From an uncultured Oxalobacteraceae bacterium (GTDB lineage Bacteria > Pseudomonadota > Gammaproteobacteria > Burkholderiales > Burkholderiaceae): 64,000 bases of DNA. A program made the translations under genes and the position numbers. Under the pieces are notes generated by a model that was given only the letters and a program-made list of their open reading frames with translations, was not told the DNA's origin and did no database searches. Shown here one piece after another: positions 35,231 through 43,654 of this stretch (position 1 is the stretch's first letter; each line of letters opens with the position of its first letter). The stretch covers positions 1 to 64,000 of the forward strand of contig CAMLIL010000003.1 in the NCBI GenBank assembly GCA_946480015.1, in the 5' to 3' direction.

Positions 35231-35260
35231 TTGATTCCGTGATGCTTTTCGCGCTATACT
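35231..35260 (+). promoter_or_regulatory. rpmB promoter
   Basis: -35 TTGATT (35231-35236), 18-bp spacer, -10 TATACT (35255-35260), 40 bp before the rpmB start. AAGGAG lies nine bases before the ATG. Confidence 0.65.
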
Positions 35261-35299
35261 CTCGTTTTTCCAATTTTGGATTTACTCAAGGAGTGCGCT

Positions 35300-35536
35300 A
35301 TGGCACGTGTTTGCCAAGTTACTGGTAAGGGTGTGATGGTTGGCAACAACGTCTCCCACGCCAACAACAAAACCAAGCGTCGTTTTCTGCCGAATCTGCA
35401 GAATCGTCGTATTTTCGTAGAATCGGAAAACCGCTGGGTCTCCCTGCGACTGTCCAACGCCGGTCTGCGCGTGATCGACAAGGTCGGCATCGATGCCGTC
35501 CTGGCCGACATGCGTGCCCGTGGCGAAAAAGTTTAA
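35300..35536 (+). CDS. rpmB: 50S ribosomal protein L28
   Basis: A 78-residue ribosomal protein of normal size: [23 protein letters not shown] at the N-terminus, then [21 protein letters not shown]. It is a structural part of the large subunit. The ATG at 35300 follows CAAGGAGTGCGCT. It is followed 13 bp later by rpmG, the standard pairing. Confidence 0.97.
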   Translation: MARVCQVTGKGVMVGNNVSHANNKTKRRFLPNLQNRRIFVESENRWVSLRLSNAGLRVIDKVGIDAVLADMRARGEKV

Positions 35537-35549
35537 TTAGGGAGCTATC

Positions 35550-35717
35550 ATGGCAAAAACTGGCCGCGACAAAATCAAGCTGGAATCGACCGCAGGTACC
35601 GGTCACTTCTACACGACCGACAAGAACAAGCGCACCATGCCTGCGAAAATGGAGATCATGAAGTTCGATCCTAAAGCCCGCAAGCACGTGATGTACAAGG
35701 AAACCAAGATCAAGTAA
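35550..35717 (+). CDS. rpmG: 50S ribosomal protein L33
   Basis: A 55-residue L33 ([40 protein letters not shown]). The usual CxxC zinc motifs are absent; the Cys-free form is common in proteobacteria and does not need zinc. It forms an operon with rpmB and is preceded by GGAG. A strong terminator follows. Confidence 0.97.
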   Translation: MAKTGRDKIKLESTAGTGHFYTTDKNKRTMPAKMEIMKFDPKARKHVMYKETKIK

Positions 35718-35737
35718 TTGGTCCAGGTTCAGTACAA

Positions 35738-35771
35738 GAAAAGCCGCCCACGACAGTGCGCGGCTTTTTTG
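35738..35771 (+). terminator. rpmBG terminator
   Basis: AAAAGCCGC pairs with GCGGCTTTT around a GC-rich loop and is followed by a T-run. Confidence 0.87.
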
Positions 35772-35871
35772 TTTTTGACGGCTGGACGGTGAGTGTTATC
35801 TTGCCGCAATGTAGGCCGAGCTCATAGATCTAGGATGGCATTGCCTCTCCTCAACTTAGATTGGATCACCA

Positions 35872-36282
35872 ATGAGCTCGACAACCAGAAAGTCTCACTC
35901 CCTGGCAAAGCATCGACCGCCGAAACCTGAAAAATCAAAGACTGCGGAGTGGAAACCCCACGATCCTGATGAGATTCCTCCCAATGTCAGGAACTCCTTG
36001 CGTGACGCGATGAAAATCGAGAACGTTCCACCGCATCAATTCGACGATCTTCTCTGGCTGATTGCGCAGGAATCGACCGGGAAAGTGAACGCACGAAATC
36101 AAAAATCGACAGCGCGTGGACTGTTTCAACTATTGAAGAATCAATACCCGCTCAATCCGAATGGCGAACGGTCGTTTGGTAACGCCACCGAAGAATGCCA
36201 AGGTGGAATCCGCTACGTAGTGCAGCGATATCGTTCGGCAAGCGCAGCCCGCGCATTTTGGCTTCGCCATCACTGGTACTGA
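35872..36282 (+). CDS. lysozyme/transglycosylase-like protein without signal peptide
   Basis: A 136-residue protein with a polar, Lys-rich N-terminus of about 45 residues. Its C-terminal SLT-like domain has LLWLIAQESTGKVNARNQ with the candidate catalytic Glu, ARGLFQLLKNQY as the conserved turn, ECQGGIRYVVQRY and a C-terminal WLRHHWY typical of small transglycosylases. No signal peptide is visible, so if it acts on peptidoglycan it must be exported by another route. The next gene starts two bases later. Function is inferred from motif resemblance only. Confidence 0.6.
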   Translation: MSSTTRKSHSLAKHRPPKPEKSKTAEWKPHDPDEIPPNVRNSLRDAMKIENVPPHQFDDLLWLIAQESTGKVNARNQKSTARGLFQLLKNQYPLNPNGERSFGNATEECQGGIRYVVQRYRSASAARAFWLRHHWY

Positions 36283-36284
36283 TC

Positions 36285-36743
36285 ATGGGAATCCACCCTC
36301 TATTTTGCCCGACGCTGCTGATCGCCAGTTTCCTAAGCGTCAGCCTGGCCGTCGCCGCAGCACCCACTTTCGAACAGTTTCCGGCTCATGCAGATCCCAG
36401 CCCAGCGTCAGGGCATCTGAAGCTCCAGACGCGGCAAGATCGGGAATTCCGAAGCGTACTAAAGCGGGCAGCTAAAGCCAGTCCGAACTTCGCCGGACAC
36501 TATGTTGTGACGAATATCGGTTGCGGAGCATCGTGTTTGCTCACTGCGGCAATCGACGCCCGAACCGGGCGGGTCTCGTGGCTGCCAGATACCATTTGCT
36601 GTTGGGATGAATCGGTCTCGGACCCGGTTGCCTACCGGCTCGACAGTGAACTCATCATCTTTAAAGGGCGCCGGAACGAAAAGGAAGACGGCACCTGGTA
36701 TTGGCGATTCACAAACGGGCGCTTTGTGTTACTTGAACCCTGA
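36285..36743 (+). CDS. secreted protein of unknown function with paired cysteines
   Basis: A 152-residue protein with a clear signal peptide (about 1-26, cleavage after VAAA). The mature part has an NFAGHYVVTNIGCGASCLLTAA-type core, a VSWLPDTICCW segment and a C-terminal beta-rich stretch (DGTWYWRFTNGRF). Four cysteines suggest disulfides in the periplasm. I have seen this NFAGHY-GCG-SC pattern in other uncharacterised proteobacterial proteins. The two-base spacing suggests translation coupled to the preceding lysozyme-like gene. Function is unknown. Confidence 0.6.
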   Translation: MGIHPLFCPTLLIASFLSVSLAVAAAPTFEQFPAHADPSPASGHLKLQTRQDREFRSVLKRAAKASPNFAGHYVVTNIGCGASCLLTAAIDARTGRVSWLPDTICCWDESVSDPVAYRLDSELIIFKGRRNEKEDGTWYWRFTNGRFVLLEP

Positions 36744-36761
36744 TCATTCCTCGCCTAGACG

Positions 36762-36797
36762 AAAAAAGCCGCCCAGCTTTCACTGGACGGCTTTTTT
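36762..36797. terminator. bidirectional terminator
   Basis: AAAAAAGCCG...CGGCTTTTTT stem with a CCAG/CTGG extension and a short loop, between the secreted-protein gene and the converging desaturase gene. Confidence 0.85.
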
Positions 36798-36816
36798 GCC
36801 ATATGCGGTCAGGCTT

Positions 36817-38028
36817 TTATGCGTAGCTGCGCAAACGCAGCGAAAACTCCTGCAGCGATTTGATCCCCGATGCCTCGGCGCGGACGCACCAGTCCTGCAA
36901 CTGGTGCAGCAGCTGGTCGCGGGTGAAATGCGAACGCTCCCAGATTGCCCCCAGTTCGACGCGCATGTGGTGCATCGTTTCCAGCGCCTTGCTGTGCTCG
37001 AAGAGTTCGATCAGCTGCTGCTTGTGCGACGCTTCCAGCTTCGCCGGCTCGCGCTGCAACAACTTGCGCGACGACTTCAGGAAACCTTTTTCAAGCTGGG
37101 CCTTGTGCTTCAGGTGTTCGACCTCTTCATGCCAGGCATGCTTGACCGACTTGGCGTACTTGGCCATGACGTCATAGCGGTTGGCGATGACCGATTGCAG
37201 GGTTTCAAAGTCGGCCACTTGCTTGCCATCCTTGAAAGCTGGCTTCGGCGCCACTTTCTTGACCTTGGCCAGACCCAGCGTTTCCAGAATGCGGATATAC
37301 AGCCAGCCGATGTCGAACTCGTACCACTTCGACGACAGCTTGGCCGAGGTGGCGTGGGTGTGGTGATTGTTGTGCAGCTCTTCACCACCGATCAGAATGC
37401 CCCACGGCACGATGTTGGTAGCGGCATCGGCGCAGTCGAAATTGCGATAGCCCCAGAAGTGCCCGATCCCGTTGATGATGCCGGCCGCCATGATGGGAAT
37501 CCACATCATCTGCACGGCCCAGATCGACACACCGATCACGCCGAACAGCACGAAATTGACAACAAACAGCAGCACCACGCCTTGCATGCTGAAGCGGGTG
37601 TACAGGTTGCGCTCGATCCAGTCGGTCGGGGTGCCGTGACCATATTTCTCCATGGTCTCCTTGTTCTTCGATTCGGTGCGGTACAGCTCGGCACCTTCGA
37701 ACAACACCTTCCTGATACCGCGCGTGACCGGGCTGTGCGGATCTTCCTCGGTCTCGCACTTGGCATGGTGCTTGCGGTGCACCGCAGCCCATTCCTTGGT
37801 GACCTGGCCGGTCGTCAGCCACAGCCAGAAACGGAAAAAGTGGCTCGGGATGGCGTGCAGCTCCAGTGCACGGTGCGCCTGATGGCGGTGCAGGTAGATG
37901 GTGACGCTGGCGATGGTGATGTGGGTGACGATAAGTGTGTATACAACAACCTGCCAGGCGCTGAGGCCGACCAAACCGGTCGACATGAACTCGAGCACGG
38001 CATGCAGCGTGGTGCTAAACAATGTCAT
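36817..38028 (-). CDS. acyl-CoA/fatty acid desaturase
   Basis: A 403-residue membrane di-iron desaturase. The three His boxes are visible: YLHRHQAHRALELH, HRKHHAKCE and GEELHNNHHTH. About four hydrophobic segments hold the boxes on the cytoplasmic face. It introduces a double bond (probably delta-9) into acyl chains to adjust membrane fluidity. The C-terminal 110 residues form a charged helical extension beyond the catalytic core. GGAGTAGTA precedes the ATG at 38028, so the longer frame is not used. Confidence 0.92.
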   Translation of the reverse strand: MTLFSTTLHAVLEFMSTGLVGLSAWQVVVYTLIVTHITIASVTIYLHRHQAHRALELHAIPSHFFRFWLWLTTGQVTKEWAAVHRKHHAKCETEEDPHSPVTRGIRKVLFEGAELYRTESKNKETMEKYGHGTPTDWIERNLYTRFSMQGVVLLFVVNFVLFGVIGVSIWAVQMMWIPIMAAGIINGIGHFWGYRNFDCADAATNIVPWGILIGGEELHNNHHTHATSAKLSSKWYEFDIGWLYIRILETLGLAKVKKVAPKPAFKDGKQVADFETLQSVIANRYDVMAKYAKSVKHAWHEEVEHLKHKAQLEKGFLKSSRKLLQREPAKLEASHKQQLIELFEHSKALETMHHMRVELGAIWERSHFTRDQLLHQLQDWCVRAEASGIKSLQEFSLRLRSYA

Positions 38029-38135
38029 TACTACTCCAAAGTGAACGCCTGTTCGCATAAACAGTACAATCGAACGGCTGAACCTCCAATTTTACGCGCT
38101 TCCGATACCGTACGGCACCATTCTCACCAATCATT

Positions 38136-39461
38136 TCAATGAGATGACGTTCTTTCGCCAAGTAACGACAAAATCTGTGCATCCAGCAAACGTGTGTCGC
38201 GCGCGGGAAACGCCAGTTTGATCTGGCCGGACTTCACCAGCGCAAAAATCTTTTTGTTGACGTCCGAGACCACCCCACCCCGGCCGTTTTCCGGATCGGC
38301 AATCCAAAAGCCCAGATCGAGCTCATAGCCCTCGGGACTGAAGCGGTTCAGCGACACGCCCGGCCCCGGCTGTTCCAGCACGCGGGCTACGCCGACCGGC
38401 AATTGTTCAAGCAAGGGAATCACCACGTCCAGATCGCTGTCGTAGGCCACCGTCAATTGCGTCGACACCCGTACCGTGCGGTTGGTCAGCGACTGGTTTT
38501 GCACCGGACCGGAAATGAGCATTTCGTTCGGCAATACGGTCTCGACACCGTCGAGGCCCTGCAAGATGGTATAGCGCGTGTTGATGTTGGTAACTTTACC
38601 GGAATACTTATCGACCGAAATCATGTCGCCGATGGCCAGGCTGCGTTCCAGCAGAATCACGAAGCCGGACACATAATTGCTGGCGATCTTTTGCATGCCG
38701 AGGCCGAGGCCAACGCCGAGCGCACCGCCGAACACCGACAGCACAGTCAGGTCGATGCCGACCAGCGAAAGGCTCAGCAGCACCGCCACCACGATCAGCA
38801 CGGCGCGGCTCATGCGCGCCATGACCACCCGCAGCGAGCTGTGCATACCCTGCATGCCCATCAGCCGCTCTTCCAGCGCCGCGCCGGCCCACAGGGCCAG
38901 CATCAGCAGCACGATCACCGACACCGCGCCTTGCAGAATGGCAGCCACCGAAACCTTGTGCTTGCCAAGCGGCAGCAAGGTGCTGTCGAGGAAATCGAAC
39001 AACTCGGTCCAGACGCCGGTGATATACAGCGCCACGCCCAGCCAGACCAGCAGGGCGAAGATTTTCTCAAAGGTGAGAATGGCCGCGCCGAGCGGGCTGC
39101 GCCGGGCAAAAATACGCCGCAACAGGTAGAAGGCGATGCGGATCAGCACGAACGAGGCAGCCAGCGGCACGGCCAGGCGCAGCAGATTGACATGCTGGAA
39201 AGTCGCCATCGAATAGCGCGCCATCGTCAGCAGGCCCAGCACCAGCACCGGACTGAGCACCCGCGCAAAACTGTCTTGCGTCATCGGCGGCACCTCGCCA
39301 CCGGTGCGGCGCGCCACCACGGCATTGCGCAGCAGGCGCGCCAGCCACCAGCCCGCAAGGACGCAGCCGAGGATGGCCGCCACTTGCCATGAAAAACCAG
39401 GATCGCGGAAATCCGCGAACAGTTCGGTCAACAGGTTCGATAGCGGGAGCGCGTTGGCCAT
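38136..39461 (-). CDS. MscS family mechanosensitive channel
   Basis: A 441-residue MscS-type channel with about six N-terminal membrane helices before the conserved pore helix and beta domain: LTVLSVFGGALGVGLGLGMQKIASNYVSGFVILLERSLAIGDMI, then VLPNEMLIS. Extra N-terminal helices put it in the larger MscS-like subgroup rather than classic MscS. It would open under membrane tension and release solutes. It lies two bases after the upstream RNA methyltransferase stop, so they are likely co-transcribed. Confidence 0.9.
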   Translation of the reverse strand: MANALPLSNLLTELFADFRDPGFSWQVAAILGCVLAGWWLARLLRNAVVARRTGGEVPPMTQDSFARVLSPVLVLGLLTMARYSMATFQHVNLLRLAVPLAASFVLIRIAFYLLRRIFARRSPLGAAILTFEKIFALLVWLGVALYITGVWTELFDFLDSTLLPLGKHKVSVAAILQGAVSVIVLLMLALWAGAALEERLMGMQGMHSSLRVVMARMSRAVLIVVAVLLSLSLVGIDLTVLSVFGGALGVGLGLGMQKIASNYVSGFVILLERSLAIGDMISVDKYSGKVTNINTRYTILQGLDGVETVLPNEMLISGPVQNQSLTNRTVRVSTQLTVAYDSDLDVVIPLLEQLPVGVARVLEQPGPGVSLNRFSPEGYELDLGFWIADPENGRGGVVSDVNKKIFALVKSGQIKLAFPARDTRLLDAQILSLLGERTSSH

Positions 39462-39463
39462 GC

Positions 39464-40786
39464 TTATTCGGCGTCGCCCTCGTCCGCCTCGGCAGCGTCA
39501 GCCGGCTTGGCCTTGGGCGCCTTGGCCGGCATCGGCTTGCGCTCCAGCACGGCGGCGAAGAAGCCGTCGGTTTGATGCTTGTGTGGCAACAGCTTGAGAT
39601 AGTCGCCCATCTCCAGATCGATTTTCTGTTCCGCCAGCACCTTGTTCATTGGCACCAGCACGAAGTCGTCGTGGTCCGCCAAGAATTGCTCGACGATTCG
39701 GTCATTCTCTTCATCGAGCAGGCTGCAGGTGGCATACACCAGCCGGCCACCGCCCTTGAGCAGGCGTGCCGCGCCGTCCAGGATGGCCGCCTGCTTCTGC
39801 TGCATTTCGCCGATGGCATCCGGTTTCTGGCGCCATTTCACGTCGGGATTACGGCGCAGGGTTCCCAGGCCGCTGCACGGCGCGTCGACCAGCACGCGGT
39901 CGATCTTGCCGGCCAGGCGTTTAATCTTGGCATCACGCTCATGCGCGATGAGTACCGGATGCACGTTCGACAGGCCGCTGCGCGCCATGCGCGGCTTGAG
40001 CTTGGCAAGGCGCTTTTCGGACACATCGAAGGCATACAGGCGGCCGGTGTTACGCATCAGCGCGCCCAGGGCCAGGGTCTTGCCGCCCGCGCCGGCGCAG
40101 AAGTCGACCACCATCTCGCCGCGCTTGGCGCCAACGATCTGCGACAGCACCTGGCTGCCCTCGTCCTGCACTTCGATGGCGCCATTCTTGAACAGCGGCA
40201 GATTCTGCAGCGCAGGCTTCTTGTGCACGCGCAAGCCGAGCGGGGCATACGGCATCGGTTCGGCCACGATCGGCGCCTTGGCCAGCTCGGCCATGACCTC
40301 GTCGCGATTGGCCTTGACGGTGTTGACGCGCAAATCCAGCGGCGCCGGCTTGTTCAGCGCTTCGGCCAGTTGCAGGGTTTCCTCTTCGCCATACTGGGCG
40401 ACGAATTTGTCGAACAGCCATTTCGGCAAATTCGTGCGCATCTGCACCGGCATCAGTTTGCGGTCGATCTGGGCGATACGCTCCAGGAACGCCGCCTCTT
40501 CTTCCGTCAGCCCGCCCAGCGCATCGGCGCCCACGGCTTCGGCCAGGCCCATGATGGTCAGGCGGCGCATGGTCGGGCTGCTGCCCGCTTCGGCAAAGTC
40601 GGTGAAGAAGGATTTATTGCGCAAGATCGCATAAATGCCCTCGGCCACGGCGCCGCGTTCACGCGAACCCAGGCGTGGGTGGTCCTTGAAGTAACGCGAC
40701 AAGGTGGTATCGGCCGGCGCGGTGAACCGCAAAATCTCGCGCAATACCTCTTCCGTATTGCCAAGGATGGCTGGTGGCAATCTCAT
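39464..40786 (-). CDS. RsmB/NOP family RNA (cytosine-5) methyltransferase
   Basis: A 440-residue SAM-dependent methyltransferase of the RsmB/NOP2 family, which methylates cytosine C5 in rRNA. An N-terminal NusB-like helical region (about 1-110), the linker NTVKANRDEV and the catalytic domain are visible: VVDFCAGAGGKTLALG (SAM), VDAPCSGLGTLRRNPDVKW (motif IV Cys) and VYATCSLLDEEND (motif VI catalytic Cys). The C-terminus is a Lys/Ala/Glu-rich tail. The exact target base is not told by sequence. Confidence 0.92.
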   Translation of the reverse strand: MRLPPAILGNTEEVLREILRFTAPADTTLSRYFKDHPRLGSRERGAVAEGIYAILRNKSFFTDFAEAGSSPTMRRLTIMGLAEAVGADALGGLTEEEAAFLERIAQIDRKLMPVQMRTNLPKWLFDKFVAQYGEEETLQLAEALNKPAPLDLRVNTVKANRDEVMAELAKAPIVAEPMPYAPLGLRVHKKPALQNLPLFKNGAIEVQDEGSQVLSQIVGAKRGEMVVDFCAGAGGKTLALGALMRNTGRLYAFDVSEKRLAKLKPRMARSGLSNVHPVLIAHERDAKIKRLAGKIDRVLVDAPCSGLGTLRRNPDVKWRQKPDAIGEMQQKQAAILDGAARLLKGGGRLVYATCSLLDEENDRIVEQFLADHDDFVLVPMNKVLAEQKIDLEMGDYLKLLPHKHQTDGFFAAVLERKPMPAKAPKAKPADAAEADEGDAE

Positions 40787-40794
40787 GGTATTCC

Positions 40795-41427
40795 TTAATT
40801 ACTGGTGGTGGCGGACGGCGCGGCATCGGCGATGCGCACCTCTTCATTGACGATCGTGAGCCGGTCCTCGATGAAGAGGCGGACTGCGTAAGGGTAAAGC
40901 TTGTGTTCCTGCACCAGCACGCGGGCGGACAGGATATCGGCCGTATCGCCCGGCAACACGTCGACCTCGGCCTTGGCGACCACCGGACCATGATCGAGCT
41001 GAGCGGTGACGAAGTGCACGGTGGCGCCGTGGCGCTGCTCGCCGGCATCGATGGCTTGCTGATGGGTATGCAAGCCGGGGAACAGCGGCAACAGCGACGG
41101 GTGGATATTGAGCAGGCGGCCGGCATAATGCTCGACAAACCCGGCCGTGAGGATGCGCATGAATCCGGCCAGCACCACCAGATCGGGGGCAAAGCGGTCG
41201 ATGGCTTCCTGCAGCGCGGCGTCGAAGGCTTCGCGGCTGGAAAAGTCTTTGTTGGAAACGACGGCGGTGGCGATGCCGTGCGAGGCGGCAAACTCCAGCC
41301 CCTTGGCGTCCGCCTTGTTACTGATGACTGCCGCGATGCGCGCCGGCCACTGCTCCGACTTGGCTGCATGGACGATGGCTTCCATGTTGCTGCCGCGGCC
41401 GGAAATGAGGATCACAATATTTTTCAT
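40795..41427 (-). CDS. purN: phosphoribosylglycinamide formyltransferase
   Basis: PurN transfers a formyl group from 10-formyl-THF to GAR in purine synthesis. The 210-residue length is normal. ILISGRGSNMEAIV (phosphate binding), VVLAGFMRIL, LLNIHPSLLPLFPGLHTHQQAI with the catalytic Asn/His and HGATVHFVTAQLDHGPVV with the catalytic Asp are present. The ATG at 41427 matches the family start. It lies 8 bp before the RNA methyltransferase gene. Confidence 0.95.
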   Translation of the reverse strand: MKNIVILISGRGSNMEAIVHAAKSEQWPARIAAVISNKADAKGLEFAASHGIATAVVSNKDFSSREAFDAALQEAIDRFAPDLVVLAGFMRILTAGFVEHYAGRLLNIHPSLLPLFPGLHTHQQAIDAGEQRHGATVHFVTAQLDHGPVVAKAEVDVLPGDTADILSARVLVQEHKLYPYAVRLFIEDRLTIVNEEVRIADAAPSATTSN

Positions 41428-41507
41428 AGCGCGCATTGTACCTTGTGCCGCATGGGCGACCAAGAATGCGGGCAAGAAATGTTGCGGCGCACCACGCCGC
41501 CGGAGAC

Positions 41508-41906
41508 TTACACGAAGGAGTAAAACACCCGGAAGGGAACCTTCTTTTCGGCCCAGTAATCGGCCGCGTCGCGGAAAACGTCGAGCAGGGTTTCGCGGGC
41601 TTCCTTGTCGAATTTCTGGGTGTTCGGCAATTGTTCGATGACGACGATGAAGCCCGGCTGCGGCCCGGCCTTGTTGACGGTTTCCGTCAGCGACTCGCGC
41701 AGGGCATCGAAATTTTTGCTGTAAGGCTTAGGGAAATGAAAGTTCTCGCCGATGCGGGCGCAGACCTGCTGCTTGGTCAGGGTATCGGCGCAATGCGCGT
41801 AAAGAAAATGTTGGCCGAGGCGACCGGCTTCTTCCTGCAGCTCTCCAACACGGAAAGCACGAATGGACTGCACAAGATTGGGCGGAACCGTTATCAATAA
41901 ACTCAT
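41508..41906 (-). CDS. barstar family protein
   Basis: A 132-residue protein of the barstar (RNase inhibitor) family: LTKQQVCARIGENFHFPKPYSKNFDALRESL is the characteristic helix that plugs the active site of barnase in the archetype, and FIVVIEQL follows. No barnase-like ribonuclease gene is seen nearby, so it is an orphan. The ATG at 41906 has GGGAGAT just upstream; an open frame starting 24 codons earlier is less likely. Confidence 0.85.
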   Translation of the reverse strand: MSLLITVPPNLVQSIRAFRVGELQEEAGRLGQHFLYAHCADTLTKQQVCARIGENFHFPKPYSKNFDALRESLTETVNKAGPQPGFIVVIEQLPNTQKFDKEARETLLDVFRDAADYWAEKKVPFRVFYSFV

Positions 41907-42254
41907 ATCTCCCTCAAGTGGTCCTGGTATGGTCGGTATTGCACCGCCTTCTATCTGCCGATGTTCGATCATTGCCACCCGCCAATATACCCCCTAATCG
42001 TGTAAGGGTAACGTTTTGCGCTTGCCGAATCAACCCGAATGTGATTCGTAACGCAATATTTGTAATAAATGGGGATGAATTATCGAAAAACCCACCCTCG
42101 TCCCTCTGCGGAGCATTCTCCGGCCGAACCTGGCGCCCTTGCGCAGCTGTTACATTTTGTTGCCACAGGGATCGCAAAGTTCGGCATGGCGCGTCTAATA
42201 TAGAACCGTACCACTCCGGTAATGTCCAACAGGTTCACGCTCACGAGGAAGATT
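41907..42254. other. intergenic region between divergent barstar and glycine-zipper genes
   Basis: No gene is seen in this comparatively AT-rich gap. It must contain the two divergent promoters; TCTAATATAGAAC near 42195-42207 is a plausible -10 for the rightward gene. Nothing else can be supported. Confidence 0.4.
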
Positions 42255-42782
42255 ATGAAGCTGCATACTTACTGCTTACTGGCCGCGACCGCAATATGCG
42301 CCCTGCCGGTGGCCCAGGCTGCCGATTTCGAAGATTACGGACGCGTGCTCCGGGTGCAGCCGCGCGTGGAACAGATCCGCCAGCCGCGCCAGGAATGCAA
42401 GACCGAATACGTGCAAGTGCCTGTTCAGCAGCAGCAACAGCGCAGTGCCAGCGGCTCCATCATCGGCGGCATTGCGGGCGCCCTCCTCGGCAACCAGGTC
42501 GGCGGCGGCAACGGCCGTGCGGCAGCGACCGCAGCCGGCGCGATTGCCGGTGCCGTCGTGGGCGACCGCGTGCAAAACGATGGCCGCCAGGTGGCCCAGC
42601 CGCAAGACATCCAGGAACAGGCCGTGCGCCAGTGCCGCACCGTCGACGCATGGGAATCGCGCACCGTGGGCTACGACGTCACCTACGATTACCGCGGCCA
42701 CAGCTATACCAGCACGATGCAGCGCGACCCTGGCGAACGGGTGCGCCTGCGCGTGTCGGTCCAGCCCGACGAATTCCGTTGA
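42255..42782 (+). CDS. glycine-zipper 2TM domain envelope protein
   Basis: A 175-residue exported protein with a signal peptide (about 1-23, ending VAQAA), a Gln-rich stretch (QQQQQ), then the Rick_17kDa/glycine-zipper segment GSIIGGIAGALLGNQVGGGNGR...AGAIAGAVVGDRV, which spans membranes with Gly-rich helices. The C-terminal beta-rich part (GYDVTYDYRGHSYTSTMQ) resembles outer-membrane lipoprotein-like envelope proteins. GAGGAAGATT precedes the ATG at 42255. It is probably structural; no enzymatic motif is seen. Confidence 0.82.
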   Translation: MKLHTYCLLAATAICALPVAQAADFEDYGRVLRVQPRVEQIRQPRQECKTEYVQVPVQQQQQRSASGSIIGGIAGALLGNQVGGGNGRAAATAAGAIAGAVVGDRVQNDGRQVAQPQDIQEQAVRQCRTVDAWESRTVGYDVTYDYRGHSYTSTMQRDPGERVRLRVSVQPDEFR

Positions 42783-42841
42783 CGGCCGCGCGCGAGGTAT
42801 CTTCGCTTGCGCAAGAGCAAGGCATCCATCGATAATAGCCC

Positions 42842-43627
42842 ATGCTCATTAAACGCAAATCCATCGAACAAGCCGAGTCCTCGCGCCGTCCATCCCGCAA
42901 GCCCAAGTTTGCCCCCGTCACGCTGTCCGAACAGGACGGCGTGCGCTACCTGCATTTCGGCACCGAATGGGTCCAGGGTGCGATGCGCATCCGCAAGCCC
43001 GACTGGCCCGAACTCGAATATGCCCAGCAGATGATGGCCTGGATGCTGTTCATCGAGCAGCCCGGCGCGATCGCCCAGCTTGGCCTGGGCACCGCTACCC
43101 TCACCAAATTCTGCTACCGCCAGTTCCCCGACGCCAGGGTCACCGCCGTCGAACTGAACGCCTCGGTCATCGGCATCTGCGCATCGATGTTCAAGCTGCC
43201 GCCCGACGACGAGCGCCTGAACGTACTGGAAATGGACGCGCTCGACTTCGTCAACGACCCGGCCAACGCCGGCGCCTTCGACGTGCTCCAGTGCGACCTG
43301 TACGACGCCACCGCCAAGGGTCCGGTGCTCGACACGGCCGAGTTCTACCGCGCCTGCAACGACTGCCTCAAGCCGAACGGCATCATGACGGTGAACCTGT
43401 TTGGCGATCACCCCAGCTTTGCCAAAAACCTCAAGGCCATGAAATTCGGCTTCGGCCACGTCATTTGCCTGCCTGAAGTGCATGATGGTAATGTGGTGGC
43501 GATCTGCTTCCGCGACCGTCCCGCGCTCGACTTCGACGCCCTGGCCACGCGCGCCGCGCAGATCGTCGCGGCCACCAGACTGCCCGCCAAATCCTGGGTT
43601 AAGGGCATCAAGGCAGCCGCTGCCTAA
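42842..43627 (+). CDS. spermidine synthase-like SAM-domain protein
   Basis: A 261-residue Rossmann-fold protein resembling the spermidine synthase/methyltransferase superfamily: IAQLGLGTATLTKFCYR (nucleotide-binding loop), VTAVELNASVIGIC (acidic ribose-binding residue) and VLQCDLYDATAKGPVLDTAEFY. The Asp pair and gate-keeping loop of true aminopropyltransferases are not clearly present, so polyamine synthesis is not assured. It is 28 bp upstream of the PilB-like ATPase. Confidence 0.75.
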   Translation: MLIKRKSIEQAESSRRPSRKPKFAPVTLSEQDGVRYLHFGTEWVQGAMRIRKPDWPELEYAQQMMAWMLFIEQPGAIAQLGLGTATLTKFCYRQFPDARVTAVELNASVIGICASMFKLPPDDERLNVLEMDALDFVNDPANAGAFDVLQCDLYDATAKGPVLDTAEFYRACNDCLKPNGIMTVNLFGDHPSFAKNLKAMKFGFGHVICLPEVHDGNVVAICFRDRPALDFDALATRAAQIVAATRLPAKSWVKGIKAAAA

Positions 43628-43654
43628 ACCGCGCCAGCGCACACGGAGAACCGC

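Noticed and set aside
36607..38142. 511-codon frame antisense to the desaturase gene
   Set aside because: The opposite strand encodes a complete desaturase with His boxes; this is a high-GC shadow.
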